Of a DNA stretch of 18,859 nt, positions 15,385-18,859 are shown piece by piece; positions within the stretch are counted from its first letter, which is position 1, and the number at the start of each line of letters is the position of its first letter. The notes below the pieces were generated by a model. It was given only the letters and a program-made list of their open reading frames with translations. It did no database searches and had not been told where the DNA came from. Both the position numbers and the translations under genes were made by a program. The stretch comes from Bordetella parapertussis (GTDB taxonomy: Bacteria; Pseudomonadota; Gammaproteobacteria; Burkholderiales; Burkholderiaceae_B): contig CAMDNZ010000056.1 of NCBI GenBank assembly GCA_945903445.1, positions 1 to 18,859 on the forward strand, written 5' to 3'.

Positions 15385-16212
15385 TTACTCGAAATCGATC
15401 TCGGCCTGGTGCGCCAGGGTGCCGTCTTGCTCGGCCCACGCATCGGCCCGGCCCGGTGCGACGATCCGACCAGCAACGGTAAAAGGTGCAGGCGAAATCA
15501 AAGGGCGTAATCCACGGTAGGCCAGCCGCTTCACGCGCAGCGTAGGATTGGCCTGCACGAAGGCCGCCAACATGCGCGTGGCGATCATGGGGCCGTGAAC
15601 GACCAGGCCTGGATACCCCTCTTCCTGAGTCACGTAGGGCACGTCGTAGTGGATGCGATGGGTGTTGAAGGTGACCGCCGAATAGCGAAACAACAGCTCG
15701 GCGCTCGGCTCGACCGTGTCGTGCCATTGCGCTTCGGGAGCCAAAACAGTGCCGCTCAGTTTGGGTGGCGACGGCGCGCGATAGACGATGTCCTGTTCTT
15801 CATCGATCGCCAATATGCCGTCCTGACGGTATTGATGCTTGACGGTCACGAACAGCAAGGCACCCGTGCGCACCACCTTCTCTTCGACGGCACTGACCGT
15901 GGAGGTCCGGCTGGCGTTTACCCCCACGCGCAAAGGCTGATGGAACACCACGCGGCCACCGGCCCACATGCGATTGCGATTCTCGGCAACCGGCAAAAAC
16001 CCGCCACGCTGCGGATGGCCATCCACACCCAGGCCATCCATGCCGACTGGATTCTGAAAGAACGCCCACTGCCACAAATGCGGCAAGGGATCGTTCTGCG
16101 TCAAGGGCGCGCCGCCAAGCGTGACCCGAGCGCGCTCGGCCAGTGCAGGATCGAGCCTGTCGGCCACCGTTTCGCTACGGCCGATCCAATCGGTGGGGGA
16201 AGCATGTGTCAT
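15385..16212 (-). CDS. HTD2/FAS1-like dehydratase, related to mesaconyl/itaconyl-CoA hydratases
   Basis: Acyl-CoA hydratase/dehydratase with two hot-dog folds. The 275 residues have an N-terminal hot-dog half (about 40-150, containing NPVGMDGLGVDGHPQRGGF near 54-72) and a C-terminal half with the active-site-like segment FRYSAVTFNTHRIHYD at 175-190, followed by YPGLVVHGPM at 200-209. This arrangement fits the COG3777 group, which includes mesaconyl-C4-CoA hydratase and the itaconyl-CoA hydratase (Ich) of Pseudomonas. The ATG at 16212 is chosen because conserved sequence begins soon after it; the upstream open frame (to 16455) overlaps the preceding gene and reads as noise. The ribosome site is weak. 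A 109-base gap separates it from the enoyl-CoA hydratase gene. The physiological substrate is unknown. Confidence 0.85.
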   Translation of the reverse strand: MTHASPTDWIGRSETVADRLDPALAERARVTLGGAPLTQNDPLPHLWQWAFFQNPVGMDGLGVDGHPQRGGFLPVAENRNRMWAGGRVVFHQPLRVGVNASRTSTVSAVEEKVVRTGALLFVTVKHQYRQDGILAIDEEQDIVYRAPSPPKLSGTVLAPEAQWHDTVEPSAELLFRYSAVTFNTHRIHYDVPYVTQEEGYPGLVVHGPMIATRMLAAFVQANPTLRVKRLAYRGLRPLISPAPFTVAGRIVAPGRADAWAEQDGTLAHQAEIDFE

Positions 16213-16321
16213 CGGCTCAAATCCAAAAATCGCGCAAGGTACTCGAGGCCCTATCGTGCCGTGATGCGTCCCCGCTGGCAATTCGTCAGTCGGCAAGGGC
16301 GTGTTAACGACACCGAAAGCG

Positions 16322-17119
16322 TCAGCGTCCCTGAAACCGGGGCGGACGTTTTTCGGTGAAGGCCCGCACGCCCTCGGCATAGTCTTCGGTATGACCGAGT
16401 TCGCGCTGCAAACTCGTCTCGAAATCGAACTGGGCTTCCAAAGCGTTGCCCGCACTGGCGTTCAAAGCCCGCTTGGTTGCCGCCATGGCACAACTGGCAC
16501 CGCCCGCCAGTCGCTGGCGAACGTCGGCGAGCGTGGCCTCGCGTTGGTCGTCGGCGACGACTTGCCAGATCATCCCCCACTCCAGCGCCTGCCTTGCGGT
16601 GACCGGCTCGGCGAACAAGGCCATGCCCATGGCGCGCGCGCTGCCAATCAGTCGCGGCATGAAATGACTGGCCCCCGCGTCGGCGGTCAGGCCAATGCGC
16701 GTAAAGCTCTGGACGAACTTCGCCGACTCGACCGCGATGACGACATCGCAGGCCAGCGCCAGGCTGACGCCCGCGCCGGCTGCCACGCCGTTGACCAGCG
16801 CTACCACCGGCACAGGCAGATCGCGCAGTCCCAGGATGAACGGCCGAAAGTACTTCTCCAAGCCTTCACCCAGGTCGCGTGTCTGCCCGGGCGGCAAAGG
16901 CTTGCGTTCGCCCAGGTCTTGTCCCGCGCAGAAGCCCCGGCCCTCGCCCGTCAGGATCAAGCCACGCAAGCCCGGCATCGCGCGCGCCTGATGCAAGGCA
17001 TCGAGCAGTTCCTCCCGCATCAGCGTGTTGAATGCGTTCATTCGATCCGGTCGATTGAATCGCAGCACCACCACGCCCGCTTCGACCTCGACGTTCAGGG
17101 TCTCGTACTGAACATTCAC
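16322..17119 (-). CDS. Enoyl-CoA hydratase/isomerase, PaaG-like
   Basis: Crotonase-fold enzyme acting on acyl-CoA thioesters. The 265 residues align by eye with E. coli PaaG (about 262), the epoxyphenylacetyl-CoA isomerase, along most of their length: FNRPDRMNAFN at 21-31, GEGRGFCAGQDL at 58-69, an oxyanion-hole segment VNGVAAGAG at 109-117, GLTADAG at 143-149 with the PaaG-type aspartate at 147, and ALEWGMIWQVV near 178-188. No other paa genes are present, so hydration or double-bond isomerisation in beta-oxidation is as likely as aromatic degradation. The start is GTG at 17119; it overlaps the upstream acyl-CoA dehydrogenase stop as GTGA and is preceded by GGAGGG six bases away. There is no in-frame ATG near, and coupled translation is likely. 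Confidence 0.9.
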   Translation of the reverse strand: MNVQYETLNVEVEAGVVVLRFNRPDRMNAFNTLMREELLDALHQARAMPGLRGLILTGEGRGFCAGQDLGERKPLPPGQTRDLGEGLEKYFRPFILGLRDLPVPVVALVNGVAAGAGVSLALACDVVIAVESAKFVQSFTRIGLTADAGASHFMPRLIGSARAMGMALFAEPVTARQALEWGMIWQVVADDQREATLADVRQRLAGGASCAMAATKRALNASAGNALEAQFDFETSLQRELGHTEDYAEGVRAFTEKRPPRFQGR

Positions 17120-18269
17120 AACATGCCCTCCAAAGTGCTCAATTGATCCTGGGCGTCGCCCCAGAGCAGGTCGATGGCCACCAGGCGTTTGAAATAATCG
17201 CCCACCGCCAACTCGTCGGTCATGCCCATGCCGCCATGTAGTTGCACGGCCAGCTGGCCGACCTCGCGGCCGCGTCGCCCCACTTCCAGCTTGGCCGATG
17301 CGACGCGCTGGCGGCGACGTCGCGGATCGTCCACGGTCAGTGCAGCCACAGCCACGTAAGCCATGGACAAGGCCATCTCCTGGGCGATCAGCATCTCGGC
17401 CAAGCGGTGTTGCAAAGCCTGGAATTGCGCCAGGGGTTGCCCGAACTGCTGCCGTGTCTTGAGGTAATCGGCGGTGCTCGACACCAGGCTTTCGATGGCG
17501 CCTGCCGCGTGGGCGCACAATGCGGCGACACCCCAGTCGAGCGCACCATCTAAGGCTTCGCTCGCCGCCGTCCCTTGTGCGATCAACGCGTGATGGGGCA
17601 ATAGCAGGCCATCGAAGGCAAGCGTGGCGCAGCGGCTCAGATCGATGGTGGGCGTATCGTCAACCTTCACCCGATCCGATCCGGGTGTCGTGCGATCCAC
17701 CACGAACACGCCTTGAGTGCCATCGTCCAGCAAGGCCGTCACCAGCCAGGCGGACGCCGCGGCACCGTGCCATACCAGGGTCTTGATGCCGGTCAGCCAA
17801 TAGCCGTCTTCGACCGATTCGGCAAGCATTTCACGGGCTTGCCTGGCATAGCGGCGATGCGGCTCTTGGTAGGCCAGTGTGGCGATGACGCTGCCCGATG
17901 CGATGGCAGGCAACAACGCGCTGGCAGCGGACTGCGCGTGAGCCTGACAAGTATTGCTTTCGTTTTCTGCGGCCAGACGCAACAAGGTAGCGGCGGCGAC
18001 GCCGCTGGCGATCACCGGTTCGCTCACCAGCGCCGCCCCCAATGCACGATGCACAGGTAGCAGGCTGGCAGGGTCTTCACCAAAACCCTCGTAGTCGGCG
18101 GCAATGGTCAAGCCCAGCACCCCGACCTCGGCCAGCGCGGCCCACGCCGCACGATCCAATCCGCCTGCGGCATGCCGCGTCCGACGAGCGGAGAACGTCC
18201 ATTGATCGGCCATCAAGCGACGCAGGCTGTCTTCCAGCATGCCTTGCTCTTCACTCAGTCGAAATCCAT
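17116..18269 (-). CDS. Acyl-CoA dehydrogenase (small-subunit, PimD-like) with apparent frameshift at codon 5
   Basis: FAD-dependent alpha,beta-desaturase of acyl-CoA thioesters. The body shows ACAD features: an N-terminal helical domain starting LSEEQGMLEDSLRRLMADQW, ALAEVGVLGLTIAADYEGFGE in the first quarter, and VQLHGGMGMTDELAVGDYFKR near the C-terminus. The ATG at 18269, with an AGGCGGG ribosome site and MDFD as its first residues, is clearly the ancestral start, but it hits TGA after four codons. Adding one C between 18259 and 18257 would restore the usual MDFDLSEEQ and give about 384 residues. As it stands, the main frame can begin only at ATG 18240 (374 residues) or at an unusual codon. 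The cause may be a sequence error, a true mutation, or late initiation that leaves a working protein. It lies 11 bases after the larger dehydrogenase and is probably its partner subunit. Confidence 0.8.
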
Positions 18270-18280
18270 AGTCCCGCCTC

Positions 18281-18859
18281 TCAGACGCCCAAAACCATGC
18301 CGGCAATGATGTTCTTCTGCACCTCGGTCGTGCCGCCGTAAATGGTGGTCTTCCGATAATCCAGGTAGCCTGCCATGGCCGCAGCGGCGTGCGAGTCGCG
18401 CGTCTGCGCTTTGGCCGAATCCGCGACGATCCATTCGGGGTCGTAAGGCCATCCATCGGGGCCGGCGATCTCCATATGCAGCATCGCCAGATCCTGCTGA
18501 ATCTCGGAGCCGCGTATTTTCAGCACCGACGCCTCCGGGCCCGGTGCGCCGTCGCCCGCCGTCGCCACACGCAGCAACAGCATCTCGAGCGCCATCACAT
18601 CGGCCTCGATTCGCACGATCTTCTCGCGAATGGCGGGCCGCTTGATCAGTGCAGCGTTCTCGTCACAGGTCTCGGCAGCGAGCGTCTTCAGATGCGCAAG
18701 CTCGCGATGACAATGGCCCAGGCCCGCGATGTTGGTGCGTTCGTGGCCCAGCAAATACTTGGCGTACGTCCATCCCTGGTTTTCTTCGCCGACGAGATTG
18801 CCGATGGGCACCCGCACGTTTTCGAGCCACACCTCGTTGACGTCGTGGCTGCCGTCCAG
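18281..18859 (-). CDS. Acyl-CoA dehydrogenase (large-subunit, PimC-like), C-terminal part
   Basis: The gene enters from the right edge; the last 192 codons are visible, roughly half of a usual 390-400 residues. The fragment opens with the middle-domain segment NEVWLENVRVPIGNLVGEENQGW and ends with IYGGTTEVQKNIIAG, the typical ACAD C-terminal FAD-contact motif. The helical domain (GHERTNIAG, then REKIVRIEADVMALEML) resembles the larger partner of two-gene acyl-CoA dehydrogenases such as PimC, used for pimeloyl-CoA and other unusual acids. A second ACAD starts 11 bases after its stop. An internal GTG at 18832 is not the real start, since the frame stays open to the window end. Confidence 0.9.
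   Translation of the reverse strand: MDGSHDVNEVWLENVRVPIGNLVGEENQGWTYAKYLLGHERTNIAGLGHCHRELAHLKTLAAETCDENAALIKRPAIREKIVRIEADVMALEMLLLRVATAGDGAPGPEASVLKIRGSEIQQDLAMLHMEIAGPDGWPYDPEWIVADSAKAQTRDSHAAAAMAGYLDYRKTTIYGGTTEVQKNIIAGMVLGV

Noticed and set aside
18255..18269. Programmed -1 frameshifting to reach the dehydrogenase frame
   Set aside because: No slippery X-XXY-YYZ heptamer or following stem-loop is evident, and early-codon recoding is not known for this family; a simple deletion explains the data better.

Overview
The window is an 18.9-kb piece of a GC-rich bacterial chromosome. It is most likely from a betaproteobacterium of the order Burkholderiales, probably family Alcaligenaceae (the Bordetella/Achromobacter/Pusillimonas neighbourhood). 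Three things point there: a Bug-type periplasmic receptor, the housekeeping order tsaE-amiC-mutL-miaA-(purM)-hda-HAD-pcnB-folK, and a MutL carrying the nuclease motif expected where MutH is absent. The species cannot be named from this sequence.

Layout. Positions 1-585 hold the 3' part of a PBP7-like D-Ala-D-Ala endopeptidase. A leftward Bug solute receptor (686-1675) and a rightward AEC-family permease (1842-2735) diverge from a shared 166-bp region. The leftward class II fumarase fumC (2851-4251) diverges from the rightward run tsaE-amiC-mutL-miaA (4376-9538). purM (9559-10608) is leftward and converges on miaA. Rightward hda, a HAD phosphatase-like gene, pcnB and folK (10811-14089) overlap one another by 1-4 bases and look like one translationally coupled unit. 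From 14157 to the right edge a leftward catabolic operon follows. In transcription order it holds an acyl-CoA dehydrogenase (cut by the window edge), a second acyl-CoA dehydrogenase, a PaaG-like enoyl-CoA hydratase/isomerase, a two-hot-dog HTD2/itaconyl-CoA-hydratase-like dehydratase, and a CaiB/BaiF class III CoA-transferase.

How the genes work together. The central 10 kb is core cell business: tRNA modification (tsaE, miaA), septal wall splitting (amiC), mismatch repair (mutL), purine and folate synthesis (purM, folK), replication-initiation control (hda) and RNA polyadenylation (pcnB). The left end suggests organic-acid uptake next to a TCA enzyme (Bug, AEC, fumC). The right end is a plausible acid-activation plus beta-oxidation-like pathway for a carboxylic acid of unknown identity. 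It is the least described part of the window.

No tRNA, rRNA, CRISPR array, insertion sequence, phage gene or clear mark of recent transfer was seen, and no stretch of 300 bases lacks a gene. I found no convincing entirely new system. The most noteworthy items are an apparent one-base deletion at codon 5 of the second acyl-CoA dehydrogenase, the uncharacterised CoA-dependent operon, a near-consensus promoter buried in tsaE, and an intrinsic terminator upstream of purM with no obvious gene to serve.
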